Source of the DNA: CAWARU01 sp963784575
GTDB lineage: Bacteria > Pseudomonadota > Gammaproteobacteria > UBA6186 > Azoamicaceae
Assembly (NCBI GenBank): GCA_963784575.1
Contig: CAWARU010000001.1
Coordinates: forward strand, 1,798,001 to 1,862,000
Direction of reading: 5' to 3'
DNA: 64,000 bases
Shown here piece by piece: positions 37,885 to 47,480 of the stretch. A program made the translations under genes and the position numbers. The first letter of the stretch is position 1. Every line of letters starts with the position of its first letter. The notes beneath the pieces are model-generated. The model was not told the DNA's origin, made no database searches, and saw only the letters and a list, made by a program, of their open reading frames with translations.

Positions 37885-39753
37885 GTGAATCGATCTCTAT
37901 CTAGCAAAGACATTATTCTAAAATTTCTGCCATTTTTATGGCAAGACAAAAGTTTTAAAATTAGAGTTGCAATCTTTATAGCACTCGCCCTCATTCCCAT
38001 CACAGTACTACTGAATATTGGCTTGCCAATTTTATTTAGGGACATCATCAATAAATTATCTGGGCAAATAAAGAGTAGTGAACAAATAGTCCTTGTTCTG
38101 ATCTTTAGCTACGGTTTTTTCTGGACTCTGAATGCAATAGCAGAAAAACTCCGCGAAATGTTTTTTTTCAAGCCCATACTCCAAGCAGTCACTGATTATA
38201 GTCTCACTGTATTCAAACACCTGCATGCTCTAGGACTTCGCTTTCACCTGGGGCGGCAAACCGGAAAAGTCACAACCGCCATTGAATATTCTCAACTCGC
38301 CATCACTATGGTAATCACCAATATTTTATTCCGGATAATACCAAGAATTCTCGAAGTCATATTGGCCTTCTTGGTGATTTGGTATCTGTATGGTTCCTTT
38401 TATGCCGCTATCATGCTGGGAACCATTGCTGTTTATATCTGTTGGAGTTTATTCACCTCCCCTATTATTATGGACCGGCAACGCGAATGGATGAAAGTGA
38501 ATGATTTTGCCGCTGCAAGATTTGTAGATGGATTATTAAACTTTGAAACAACCACCTATTTTAATCGTCATGAGTATGAAATGAATACAATAAAAAAGCT
38601 GCATGTCATACTCGACAGAACAATTATCAAATTACTTTCGACAACACTTCTGGTGCAAATTGTGCAAAGTCTGATTGTGGGTGTGGGACTCATTTTGATT
38701 ACCTATTATGCAGGTAAAGGAGTACTGGCACATACCATGCGCTTGGGTGATTTTGTGTTGATCAATGGCTATTTATTGCAATTCCTGGGCCCATTATATG
38801 AAGTTGGCATGCACATTCAGCGTACCAAAACCGCTTTGGTCGATGTCGAGCCCTCTACAGAATTACTGATGGAGCACGCGGAAACTAGAGACCTGCAAAA
38901 ACTGCCGCCCCTGATTTTAAAAAAATCAAAAGCCCCAGAGATCAGTTTCGAAAATGTTTTTTTCTCCTATCAAGAAAATGTTCCTGCGCTAGAAAACTTA
39001 AATTTTATAATTGAACCCGGCAGTACCGCCGCCATTGTTGGCCCCAGTGGTTCTGGCAAATCCACCATTTTGCGATTGATATTGCGTTTTTTTGATCCAA
39101 CCTCTGGTTGTATAAAAATTCAGCATCAAAACATTCAAGATCTGAATCCAGATTCTATTCGAAAAATAATAGGTGTTGTGCCGCAAGACATAGCCTTATT
39201 TAATGATACCCTAGAATATAATCTGCGTTATGGTAATTTTAAGGTTACCCAGAATGAATTAGAACAAATTTTAGCTATTACCAAGCTCGACACTATGGTG
39301 AAACAAATACCGCAAGGCTTGGACACTCTGGTTGGTGAACGTGGCTTAAAATTATCAGGGGGGGAGCGGCAAAGAATTGCGCTGGCACGAGCTCTGCTCC
39401 GGCATCCCGCCATACTTATTTTTGACGAAGCTACCTCCTCATTGGATGTGATGACAGAAAAAGCCATCCAAGACAACATTGCACAGTCTGGAAGCAATAC
39501 GACTTCAATCATGATTGCGCATCGGCTGAGCACTATTGTGAATTCTGATAAAATTTTGGTATTAAATCAGGGTAGAGTGGTAGAGCAAGGTAGGCATCAC
39601 GAATTGCTGCAACATAAAGGGCTTTATGCGGCACTTTGGTACAAGCAACGCGTTCAAGAAGAGGAACGTGACAATCATGATCGTATCAAGGATGATCGAA
39701 TCAAGAATGATCATAGCAATGATCTACATGGCTCCGGAGATCATGCTTCATGA
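37885..39753 (+). CDS. ABC exporter half-transporter, Atm1/HMT-like (first of pair)
   Basis: 622 residues: an N-terminal membrane domain of six helices (about 25-320) and a C-terminal ATPase with Walker A GPSGSGKST, signature LSGGERQR and Walker B ILIFDEATSSLD. The resemblance is to Atm1/heavy-metal-tolerance exporters. GTG 37885 is the only usable start, since a TGA lies upstream in frame. The C-terminus bears a charged tail from three 15-bp repeats (39679-39723). It starts 31 bp after coxC, so read-through from the oxidase operon is possible, and overlaps the next gene by 4 bp. Confidence 0.92.
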   Translation: MNRSLSSKDIILKFLPFLWQDKSFKIRVAIFIALALIPITVLLNIGLPILFRDIINKLSGQIKSSEQIVLVLIFSYGFFWTLNAIAEKLREMFFFKPILQAVTDYSLTVFKHLHALGLRFHLGRQTGKVTTAIEYSQLAITMVITNILFRIIPRILEVILAFLVIWYLYGSFYAAIMLGTIAVYICWSLFTSPIIMDRQREWMKVNDFAAARFVDGLLNFETTTYFNRHEYEMNTIKKLHVILDRTIIKLLSTTLLVQIVQSLIVGVGLILITYYAGKGVLAHTMRLGDFVLINGYLLQFLGPLYEVGMHIQRTKTALVDVEPSTELLMEHAETRDLQKLPPLILKKSKAPEISFENVFFSYQENVPALENLNFIIEPGSTAAIVGPSGSGKSTILRLILRFFDPTSGCIKIQHQNIQDLNPDSIRKIIGVVPQDIALFNDTLEYNLRYGNFKVTQNELEQILAITKLDTMVKQIPQGLDTLVGERGLKLSGGERQRIALARALLRHPAILIFDEATSSLDVMTEKAIQDNIAQSGSNTTSIMIAHRLSTIVNSDKILVLNQGRVVEQGRHHELLQHKGLYAALWYKQRVQEEERDNHDRIKDDRIKNDHSNDLHGSGDHAS

Positions 39754-41543
39754 AAATCACATCACCGATGTCTTGGAGACTCTTTAAATATTGCTGGAAT
39801 TGTTTATGGACCCAAAATTCACTCAAATATAAAATATCTCTTATTTTTGCCATTCTAATCATTCTACTCAGCATTGCGCTCAATTTATCTGTACCATTTT
39901 TCTTAAAGCAAGTTGTTGCGAGTTTATCAGAGGGCGCTCCCAACTTTTTCGGACTACCTGCATTACTCTTAATCGTAAGTTATGGCGTTATTTGGTGTTT
40001 TGCGCAAGTCATGGAAGTCATGAGAGAAATTGCCATCCTACCCTCGCAAGTACAAGCCACCAATAATTTCAGTTTAAATCTATTCAATCACCTGCATGCC
40101 TTGTCCATACGCTATCATATGGATCGAAAAACTGGAAATTTGCTCTCTGCTTACAAACAAATTGGCTGGGCCTATCCAGAAATTGTACGTCTACTGCTCT
40201 GCAAAATTGGCCCGCTTTTGCTTGAAGTAGGCATAGCTATCTTCATTTTAAGCTATTATTATTCTCCAAGCTTGGGCCTTGCCTTATTTCTCATGTTCCT
40301 TTTCTATAATTTATTAACTTATTATACTTCTGAGTCAATAGTCGCATGCCGTAGAACCCAAAATGACAGGAAAATGGCTTCAAATACCGCCATAGTAGAC
40401 AGTCTCCTCAACGCAGAAACCGTTAAATTATTCAACACCGAAGAATATGAAGCATCTGTTATTCAGAAAAACTTAAATGCGCAGGAACTTGCGGACTATA
40501 ACATGGTAAATGCAGATGCCAAAATTCACTTAACACAAAATATCATCATCGGTTTAACAATTCTCTTTATGACTTTATTTTCCGGTTATGAGGTGTATCG
40601 CGGTAATATTAATGTCAGTGATTTTGTGCTGGTTTATGGCTATCTTATCATTTTCTTAACTCCCCTTTCGGAACTCGGCTATTCCATTCGTCAAACGCGA
40701 AATTTCTTCACGCGGGTTTCAATTGCTCTGGATATATTAGATAAACCTATTGAGGTAATAGACAAGCCAAGCGCTGAACCATTACATGTTAAGGAGGGGA
40801 AAGTAACATTCCAACATGTGAACTTTCGCTACTTAGAAAACCGAGAAATCTTGCATGATATCAGTTTCGAGGTTAAAGCGGGACAAACTGTGGCAATTGT
40901 AGGGCCAACAGGCTCAGGAAAATCAACCATTTCAAGATTATTATTTCGCCTGTACGATTTAAACAGCGGCGAAATTTGTATCGACGATCAGAACATAGCA
41001 AAAGTCACAAAATCCTCATTACGAGACAAAATCGGAATTGTCCCTCAAGATGCAATTTTATTTAACGATACTTTGAGGAGCAATTTGATTTACGGCAACC
41101 CAGAATGTACCACTGTAGAATTAGAATCAGCCATCAAATATTCTGAACTGAATGAAGTCATCTCAAAACTACCCGAGGGGCTCGAAACCATCGTTGGAGA
41201 AAGAGGGCTGAGATTATCGGGGGGTGAAAAGCAACGAGTTGCCATCGCTCGAATGTTACTTAAGAAACCGAACATAATGGTTTTTGATGAAGCGACTTCA
41301 TCGCTTGATGTTCATACCGAAAAACTGGTTCAAGAAAACATTCGATCGGTATCAAACAACATCACGACTATTATCATCGCGCATCGTTTGAGTACTATCA
41401 CCTATGCTGATTCAATTATGGTTTTGGAGCAAGGCAGCATCAAAGAACAAGGCACACATGAGGAGCTCTTGGCATTGCAGGGTCTTTATGCGAAGCTTTG
41501 GAAGCATCAATTGGATTATGAAAAGGATCCGAATTTTGTTTAG
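39750..41543 (+). CDS. ABC exporter half-transporter, Atm1/HMT-like (second of pair)
   Basis: 597 residues with the same architecture: membrane domain, Walker A GPTGSGKST, signature LSGGEKQR, Walker B IMVFDEATSSLD. It overlaps its partner by 4 bp, which suggests a heterodimeric exporter. Both ATPase sites look intact. The Atm1 group exports glutathione-linked or metal-related compounds; the actual substrate is not shown. IS66 inserts about 115 bp downstream. Confidence 0.92.
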   Translation: MKITSPMSWRLFKYCWNCLWTQNSLKYKISLIFAILIILLSIALNLSVPFFLKQVVASLSEGAPNFFGLPALLLIVSYGVIWCFAQVMEVMREIAILPSQVQATNNFSLNLFNHLHALSIRYHMDRKTGNLLSAYKQIGWAYPEIVRLLLCKIGPLLLEVGIAIFILSYYYSPSLGLALFLMFLFYNLLTYYTSESIVACRRTQNDRKMASNTAIVDSLLNAETVKLFNTEEYEASVIQKNLNAQELADYNMVNADAKIHLTQNIIIGLTILFMTLFSGYEVYRGNINVSDFVLVYGYLIIFLTPLSELGYSIRQTRNFFTRVSIALDILDKPIEVIDKPSAEPLHVKEGKVTFQHVNFRYLENREILHDISFEVKAGQTVAIVGPTGSGKSTISRLLFRLYDLNSGEICIDDQNIAKVTKSSLRDKIGIVPQDAILFNDTLRSNLIYGNPECTTVELESAIKYSELNEVISKLPEGLETIVGERGLRLSGGEKQRVAIARMLLKKPNIMVFDEATSSLDVHTEKLVQENIRSVSNNITTIIIAHRLSTITYADSIMVLEQGSIKEQGTHEELLALQGLYAKLWKHQLDYEKDPNFV

Positions 41544-41664
41544 ATATTCTTCATTTTTCTTTATTTATTGCTCCTACACTGAATTCGGTTCGGAAGAAAG
41601 TATTGCAAAAATCAGTGAAATCCTTTAAAGTTATGCAAATTTAAGAATTATTATTATTTTTTCT

Positions 41665-43352
41665 GTAACTGCTCGCCCCCTCTATTCAAATTTTCCAGCG
41701 AAAGCCATTTGAATTGCGATTAATGGATTATACCCCTTGTTTGCCATCGTTTGTAAGTAACTTGAAATGCGACAATAAGCTTGAGCATAAAGTTCTTGTC
41801 TAAAGCATCCTGAAATCTTTTGTTTCACTTTTGCCATTCTCAAATCCCGTTCAGCCCTGTTGTTCGTAAAACTTATGTCAGATCTTTTAGCAAAGAGCAG
41901 GACAGCAGACTCATAATCTCTTAATCTCTCCCATAAATTATGGGCGTCTGATTTCGCCATGACTCCTCTTTGCCCTTTAGGCTTAGGCGGAATAGCAGGA
42001 AGCTCTTTTTCTCCACGAGTAAGAATATTTCTGTAACGTTTTTGTAAGTTGGTATATTCTTCTTCTCTGAGCCTCTTCTTTTTTCGTTTGGATACTGTTT
42101 TACATACTTCTTGTAGCAGCGCTTTTATATTTAATGCCCAGCTGTATCCATTCGAATCTATCACATAAGTGAGTTCCCGCAGTAAATGAGAACCGCATAA
42201 ACCATGATCGCAATGGTCGTACATAAGGTATGACGACCAACAGTCATGAATAATAACTCCGCTATAACGAGGGATTATGTTGATAGCATTGATGGCCTCT
42301 GAACCTCGACTCTGATGTAAGAACTTTAAAGTTATATCATCACCAGAATAGACATGAATCCATTGATTATCTTTATCAACTCTCAATGAAGTTTCATCCA
42401 CATTCAGTGCCGGACATTTAAGTAAGCGTTCTACTGATTTTGATTCCGATGTTTCTAAAACATTATGGAGTCGCAAAACAAAATTTAATAAGGTCGCTTC
42501 GGAAATCAAGACACCAATGAGTGTCTTAACCATCTTTTGGACTCGATTTAGGGAAATCATTTGGCATACCAATAAATTGATAATATAAGCCTTAATACCC
42601 CCGCCATATTGCAATGGCCCATGCATATCACTTGGAAATGTCCCTTTAACTTCTGAATCGCAATTTGGACAAATCTTCTTTTCAGCATCAAAATGTTCGA
42701 CGGTTTTTTCAAAGACAATGTCAATTTTTGTTCTTCGTTCAAGGTCAAAGCTTGCAACTTTGCTTAAATCCTCACCACAAACATCACAATATTCTACTGC
42801 AGCTATAGTGACGGTCTCTACTGTTCTTGTATTATCGACTGTCGAATCGGATTCAAGTTTTCCTTTACCCTTTGTGCCTGGTTGTGTGGAAGATTCATCT
42901 TTTCCAGTTTGTGAAGGGGGTATACTAGAATTTTTGCTAGTTTTCTTTGTGGTCTTCTCAAGAAAAATGGATACAAGTAAGTTGATGAGCATCAGCATGC
43001 TTTGGAAAAGCATTCTTGTCTCTGAATTTATCTTTTTGTCTTTGGCAAGGTGGTCGAACTCATTCTTTAGTCGTTCAACTTCTTCCATCAACGAAAGTTT
43101 GTTTACAGTACTCATGAAAGCAATCATAACATGAGTTTTTTTGGCTTAATTGGATTGTCATCATTTCGATAAAAAGGTACAAGCCTTCTTCAAAGCCCCC
43201 GAGGCTGAGTAATGATCCTGTAGATCAGCAGGATCCATTTTTAGACATGGTCAATGGTGGTTTAGGAAAATTCGAAATTGATGGCAAAAAATCGTGTCAA
43301 GAGTTTTTTCACATTTCTTTAAAAAAATTTACTGGAGGGGGCGAGCAGTTAC
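41665..43352 (-). mobile_element. Complete IS66-family insertion sequence with target duplication
   Basis: The 18-bp ends GTAACTGCTCGCCCCCTC (41665-41682) and its exact complement (43335-43352) bound the 1688-bp element. The direct repeat TTTTTTCT occurs on both sides (41657-41664 and 43353-43360), the 8-bp target duplication typical of IS66. One transposase gene only; no tnpA/tnpB. Insertion lies between the second ABC gene and the ankyrin locus at 43389. Confidence 0.95.
41682..43127 (-). CDS. IS66-family transposase (single-ORF type)
   Basis: 481 residues, full length. It has a coiled N-terminus, a zinc-ribbon-like region (CDVCGEDL ... CPNCDSEV), and the catalytic DDE core: Asp in LNVDETSL, Asp in VIIHDCWSSY, Glu in NNRAERDLR. 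The C-terminal segment SYLQTMANKGYNPL is typical of IS66 TnpC. The single-gene organisation resembles the ISBst12-type subgroup. The stop codon lies at the inner edge of the left inverted repeat. Confidence 0.95.
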   Translation of the reverse strand: MIAFMSTVNKLSLMEEVERLKNEFDHLAKDKKINSETRMLFQSMLMLINLLVSIFLEKTTKKTSKNSSIPPSQTGKDESSTQPGTKGKGKLESDSTVDNTRTVETVTIAAVEYCDVCGEDLSKVASFDLERRTKIDIVFEKTVEHFDAEKKICPNCDSEVKGTFPSDMHGPLQYGGGIKAYIINLLVCQMISLNRVQKMVKTLIGVLISEATLLNFVLRLHNVLETSESKSVERLLKCPALNVDETSLRVDKDNQWIHVYSGDDITLKFLHQSRGSEAINAINIIPRYSGVIIHDCWSSYLMYDHCDHGLCGSHLLRELTYVIDSNGYSWALNIKALLQEVCKTVSKRKKKRLREEEYTNLQKRYRNILTRGEKELPAIPPKPKGQRGVMAKSDAHNLWERLRDYESAVLLFAKRSDISFTNNRAERDLRMAKVKQKISGCFRQELYAQAYCRISSYLQTMANKGYNPLIAIQMAFAGKFE

Positions 43353-43388
43353 TTTTTTCTTTAATAATACATAAGCAATGGGGATATT

Positions 43389-44207
43389 ATGCGTAAAAGA
43401 GCGGAAATGCAAGGCAAATTATTGGGCCTTAGAATACAACAAGCATTTAAAGAACTCTCGGCTGCAGCTGAATCAGGAAATGTAGAGAAAGCAGTTCAAC
43501 TTATAAAAGATTATACTAAAGAAATATCGATCGAGCCTAATATTTTGCTCGGCACGCTACATTGTGCCGCAAAATTTGGTCATCTAGATCTTTTGAAAGC
43601 AATCCTAGAACACGAGCTTGTCACCAAAAAAAATATCATCAACGTAAATTCGACTGAACAAACCGGGATAACTGCCCTTGGCATCGCATCAGAACATGGC
43701 CATCTGAAGGTTGTCGAATATCTTCTGAAAATACCAGGTATTAAAGTGAACGCCTCAAATGTCAATGGCTTAACCGCTCTCATGGTTGCTTGCCTTTTAG
43801 GCCATGTTAATATTGTACGTGCACTGATCGACGCAAAATCAGATCTCGATCTCAGAAATAAAGTCAAGGCTTCAGCCATGCATTTTGCAGTTGAATCCAA
43901 AAACCGAGATATAGTGCAAATGTTAACTGCAAGCAAAGCTTCGATTCATTTCAAAGACAAAGAGGGATTTACGCCATTCCAACATGCATCCGACAGGGGA
44001 TCTCTAGAAATTATGAAAATATTAAAAGATGCGGGTGCGGATGTAGAGTGCCGAGACAATATGAATGAAACTTGCCTAATTCGAGCTGCCAAGATAGGCG
44101 ATATTGCGACAGCTTCGCTCTTGCTTACCCTGGACGCAGATATCAATGCAGCCGGACGGCACTTAATCACCCCGAATCTTCCTTGCAATTGCAAAAAAGC
44201 AGGATGA
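43389..44207 (+). CDS. Ankyrin-repeat fragment 1 (272 residues)
   Basis: About seven ankyrin repeats, for example TALGIASEHGHLKVVEYLLK, TALMVACLLGHVNIVRALID and TPFQHASDRGSLEIMKILKD. The last ~12 residues are out of frame after the shift near 44170. The start lies just 37 bp from the right end of IS66, so the original promoter is probably separated by the insertion. Confidence 0.8.
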   Translation: MRKRAEMQGKLLGLRIQQAFKELSAAAESGNVEKAVQLIKDYTKEISIEPNILLGTLHCAAKFGHLDLLKAILEHELVTKKNIINVNSTEQTGITALGIASEHGHLKVVEYLLKIPGIKVNASNVNGLTALMVACLLGHVNIVRALIDAKSDLDLRNKVKASAMHFAVESKNRDIVQMLTASKASIHFKDKEGFTPFQHASDRGSLEIMKILKDAGADVECRDNMNETCLIRAAKIGDIATASLLLTLDADINAAGRHLITPNLPCNCKKAG

Positions 44208-44220
44208 TCTTGTCAAACTC

Positions 44221-44835
44221 TTGATATCAAAAAAAGCCGCTATTGAATGCCGCACTGATGTTGGAACAACCCTCCTCATGGCGGCAGCACATGAAGGAAC
44301 TCTCAATTCAGTGCAACAATTAATCGATGCAAAATCCGATGTCAATGCGCTCTCAGTTCATAAGGAATCTGCTTTATATGCTGCCCTATGGCGGAAAACA
44401 GAGAATATTCCGATCATAAAGTGTTTGCTTGAAAACAATGCAAAGTTTGTCTATTTGGAGAAGGGACATCTTTCAAAATATTTTGGTATAACACTCTATA
44501 ATAATCATATCGAAACTTTTAAACTTTTTCTAGAGTACTCCCTCACCAAAATTGCAGAACTTTATAAAAAAAATGCTGATGAGATAAATATTACTGAATT
44601 CATGTTCGTTGTGTTTCGAACCATACTAGAATCTGGAAAAGAGAATTTTCTTAATATGCTTTTGTCTGAAATTGAATATAAAGAATTTTTTGAGAAGAAT
44701 GTCCAAAACATTTTTGAATATTTCCTCATCACTGGGTCTGGAGGCGGTATAAAAATTTTACTCGACCGAAAATTTCCCGTCAATCAATCCTCAAAATCTG
44801 AACTTAGCTTCTCTAGGGGATCATACCGAGTATAG
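44221..44835 (+). CDS. Ankyrin-repeat fragment 2 (204 residues)
   Basis: Continues the ankyrin array (ISKKAAIECRTDVGTTLLMAA ... AHEGTLNSVQQLIDAKSDVN, in part) in the +1 frame; the frame is open upstream to about 44170. It ends after the second shift near 44775-44800. No independent ribosome binding site is evident. Confidence 0.7.
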   Translation: MISKKAAIECRTDVGTTLLMAAAHEGTLNSVQQLIDAKSDVNALSVHKESALYAALWRKTENIPIIKCLLENNAKFVYLEKGHLSKYFGITLYNNHIETFKLFLEYSLTKIAELYKKNADEINITEFMFVVFRTILESGKENFLNMLLSEIEYKEFFEKNVQNIFEYFLITGSGGGIKILLDRKFPVNQSSKSELSFSRGSYRV

Positions 44836-44851
44836 ATTTCAGAAAAATTCC

Positions 44852-47182
44852 GTGCCTTATTTATCCTTTGCCGTTTTTTACAGCCAACCTTCTACAGCAA
44901 AGAAATTACTGGATTCGAATGTGGAGTTAGACGCACAATTTACTGGAATTGAAGTCATCGCAAACAAAGAATCCACTGAAGCGCAGAACTTACCCCAATC
45001 TGATGCTTTGGAAGTTGCTCCAAAATCTACAAGCATCGAACGAAAATTTAATGCCTTAATGCTTGCAGGATTTCTTGGCAGAACTGATATGATTGATCTC
45101 TTGCTGCAACGCAAACTGATGAATGCTCTAAAGCCTTTCCTGCTGTCCAAACCAGAAAATATGAAAGAGATCAAAAAATCCCAAGAAATAATTGCCTATA
45201 TTGCAGAAATGTGCTGTGAACAAAAACCTATATTCGACGAAAATTCGAATATTTTCTTGTTGCTATGGCGTATGAAAAAGATGCGAGGCATGCCGAATGC
45301 ATTCCTAGATCAAGGAGGATATCTCAAAATTCGAGTATCTGCCATTTGTGAATTTATCAGCCGATACATAGAAGCAAACCGCACCCCAAAGAAAATTAAT
45401 TATTCTGATCTGGAAATAAAATTTTGGAGCAAATTTAGCCAGCAACCGCTGCCCTCATCCGCAATCCCCGATTTTCTGCAAGATCCCACGCTACGCGCAG
45501 AACGGGAAACCACTTCAAAGAAATATAGATCTCTGACCAGACTTGGCGCCATAACAAGGTCAATGACTCAATATTCAGATTTTTCAAAAGTATATCTCGA
45601 TGATTTAACTGAGGGCAAAAAAATTCTCGATGAAATCAAAAAATATCTTGAAGAATCCGGCGCATTCTTGGATTCTTTGCCTTGCAAAAAAACGCTTTCG
45701 GGAGAGGAAATAGCTCACGAAAAACATAAAAATAAGGTCTTTTTCGTCAAAACGAATCTTTATACTCTTTCCTTGGCCAAATACGTGATCAATCGAGAGC
45801 AATATTATAATGAAACGACCATGCTTTATATCGAAAATGTCAAGAAGCAGCAGGGAATCCTGAAACTCATCAATACTGATGTAGAAACTGCAGCCAGCAG
45901 AATGTCTGAGGTAGAGAATGACAAGCCTCTCATGTCTTCCATAGAGATGCTTAAGAAAGAATCTGAAGATTACTCCAAAGATCTCTGGCAAATTAAAGAT
46001 ATTCGCCTGGCATTGAAAAACTTTTTGAAGCGTGCTGATAAAATAATAAGAATTGCAGAAAAGGAAGATGAAAAGGAAAGAGCAAAGCGCAAACTTGAGG
46101 GCAAGAAAGAACTGCATCGTCAAAAGGAAGCAAAGCGTTTAGAAATGCTCAGTTCGCAGCTGGCTGAAAAAGAACGTGCCGAAAAAGAAGCCCATGCCGC
46201 AAGACTCCAAAAAATTCGAGAACATAAAAAGGAAAAACGGGATTCTATGCTTTCACCCTGTTCCGCGCCAGCAGATACTGGTACGGTAAATAAAATCGAA
46301 AAACTGCGTAAAGAAGCACATCACACTCGAATCTCCAATCCTTCCTTTCTAAAACAATTTGTTTCACGAGGTGAATCATTAACTCTGCAAGATAAAATTG
46401 CTCTGCCGCAACGAGAATATTTAAACGAAGAACTTTCCGTGCTGGAAGACGTATTATCTGAAATACAAGAAAATCAAATTAAATGGGAGCAAATTTCCTC
46501 TGAAAAGGTGAAACCAGATATTTCCATACCACTTGGAAAACTTCTTAAATATAGAAATGCAATGCTGGGTGTCTTCGCGCGAGCAATGGAAATTACCATG
46601 CAATTCAAACCCGGATATCAGGCTATTAGTCCCGCTGTCGCAGAAAGTATACGAGATGTTTTATTCCATACTCAAAACTTCTTTCCTGAAATCGGTTCAA
46701 AAATTGAAATTCATCAGGAATTTTATGAACATGTCATCGAAATGGTCGCCGCATCGTTAAACTATATCAAATCAGTGCAACGCAGCGATTCAAACGCTAT
46801 GCAAAGAAAGTATGGCAATGAAATGATTTCACATCCACTCTTTATTCAGTTATTGAAGGAAAAGGATCTACTACCCGATAGGGATGCAAAGATTGAACTT
46901 GAAACGTGTTTGGCACAATGGCATCTCGCAGATAAGGAACAAGGGCTGTATGAACAGGGTGCGGATGCTGACGAATCCTCACTAATTCTGGCGCATGCCG
47001 AAGGTTTTTCAAGCGGTAGAAAAGGCGCTTTTGCCAAGCTTATTCGCCGGGATCATAAAGAAGAATTCGATGCGCATTCTGAACTCTATAATGAGGCAAT
47101 TAGAAATGGTGCTGCATATCGACACGCAAAGCAGAATCCAAGAAAGCTTGATGCAGTGTGGAGCTATAGAAAATTTTCTTAA
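44852..47182 (+). CDS. C-terminal fragment of the broken ankyrin gene (776 residues)
   Basis: Opens with one more ankyrin-like unit (ALMLAGFLGRTDMIDLLLQ), then a helical region of unknown family, a long Lys/Glu/Arg coiled coil (about residues 385-480), and a further ~250-residue helical domain. No membrane segment. The first codon, a GTG at 44852, is unlikely to be a genuine start because the frame continues upstream from the previous fragment. Beyond it, 47183-47480 (298 bp) is AT-rich and holds nothing I can support. Confidence 0.7.
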   Translation: MPYLSFAVFYSQPSTAKKLLDSNVELDAQFTGIEVIANKESTEAQNLPQSDALEVAPKSTSIERKFNALMLAGFLGRTDMIDLLLQRKLMNALKPFLLSKPENMKEIKKSQEIIAYIAEMCCEQKPIFDENSNIFLLLWRMKKMRGMPNAFLDQGGYLKIRVSAICEFISRYIEANRTPKKINYSDLEIKFWSKFSQQPLPSSAIPDFLQDPTLRAERETTSKKYRSLTRLGAITRSMTQYSDFSKVYLDDLTEGKKILDEIKKYLEESGAFLDSLPCKKTLSGEEIAHEKHKNKVFFVKTNLYTLSLAKYVINREQYYNETTMLYIENVKKQQGILKLINTDVETAASRMSEVENDKPLMSSIEMLKKESEDYSKDLWQIKDIRLALKNFLKRADKIIRIAEKEDEKERAKRKLEGKKELHRQKEAKRLEMLSSQLAEKERAEKEAHAARLQKIREHKKEKRDSMLSPCSAPADTGTVNKIEKLRKEAHHTRISNPSFLKQFVSRGESLTLQDKIALPQREYLNEELSVLEDVLSEIQENQIKWEQISSEKVKPDISIPLGKLLKYRNAMLGVFARAMEITMQFKPGYQAISPAVAESIRDVLFHTQNFFPEIGSKIEIHQEFYEHVIEMVAASLNYIKSVQRSDSNAMQRKYGNEMISHPLFIQLLKEKDLLPDRDAKIELETCLAQWHLADKEQGLYEQGADADESSLILAHAEGFSSGRKGAFAKLIRRDHKEEFDAHSELYNEAIRNGAAYRHAKQNPRKLDAVWSYRKFS

Positions 47183-47480
47183 GCCCTAGAACCAACAGCC
47201 TTACCATGCTAGCCAGAGTGTTCAGAAGTTCTATTTTGTCTGTGGTTTCCATGTTTGCTCCAATAATTTAAATTATTTGTGTAATTACATCAGATTAAAA
47301 ATATGATTATTTTTGGATTATTATCTATGTTATTTTCATAGCTCTATAAATCTCAATAACTCTATTCTATTCTATAATTTATCTACATATAGCCAATTCT
47401 TTTTTAGTTTATCTAGTCTACTTTGGGTGTATAATCTTGTAAAAGTAAAATTGTAAGATTGAAAATTTCGGATGTAATTC

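Larger units (their letters stand above)
43389..47182 (+). pseudogene. Large ankyrin/coiled-coil gene broken by two frameshifts
   Basis: Three consecutive frames (43389-44207, 44221-44835, 44852-47182) join into one ~1260-residue protein. Near 44170 (CCCC run) the +1 frame reads PRIFLAIAKKQDDLVKLLIS, completing an ankyrin repeat. Near 44775-44800 the next +1 frame reads NLNLASLGDHTEYRF into the third part. Both need loss of one base to restore. Ankyrin repeats occupy the first ~330 residues; a long Lys/Glu coiled coil follows. Confidence 0.8.

Noticed and set aside
42718..43134. 138-codon plus-strand frame inside the IS66 element
   Set aside because: Antisense to the transposase, no accessory IS66 protein resemblance.
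45605..46123. 172-codon antisense frame in the ankyrin/coiled-coil locus
   Set aside because: Phe/Leu-rich mirror of Lys/Glu-rich coiled-coil codons.
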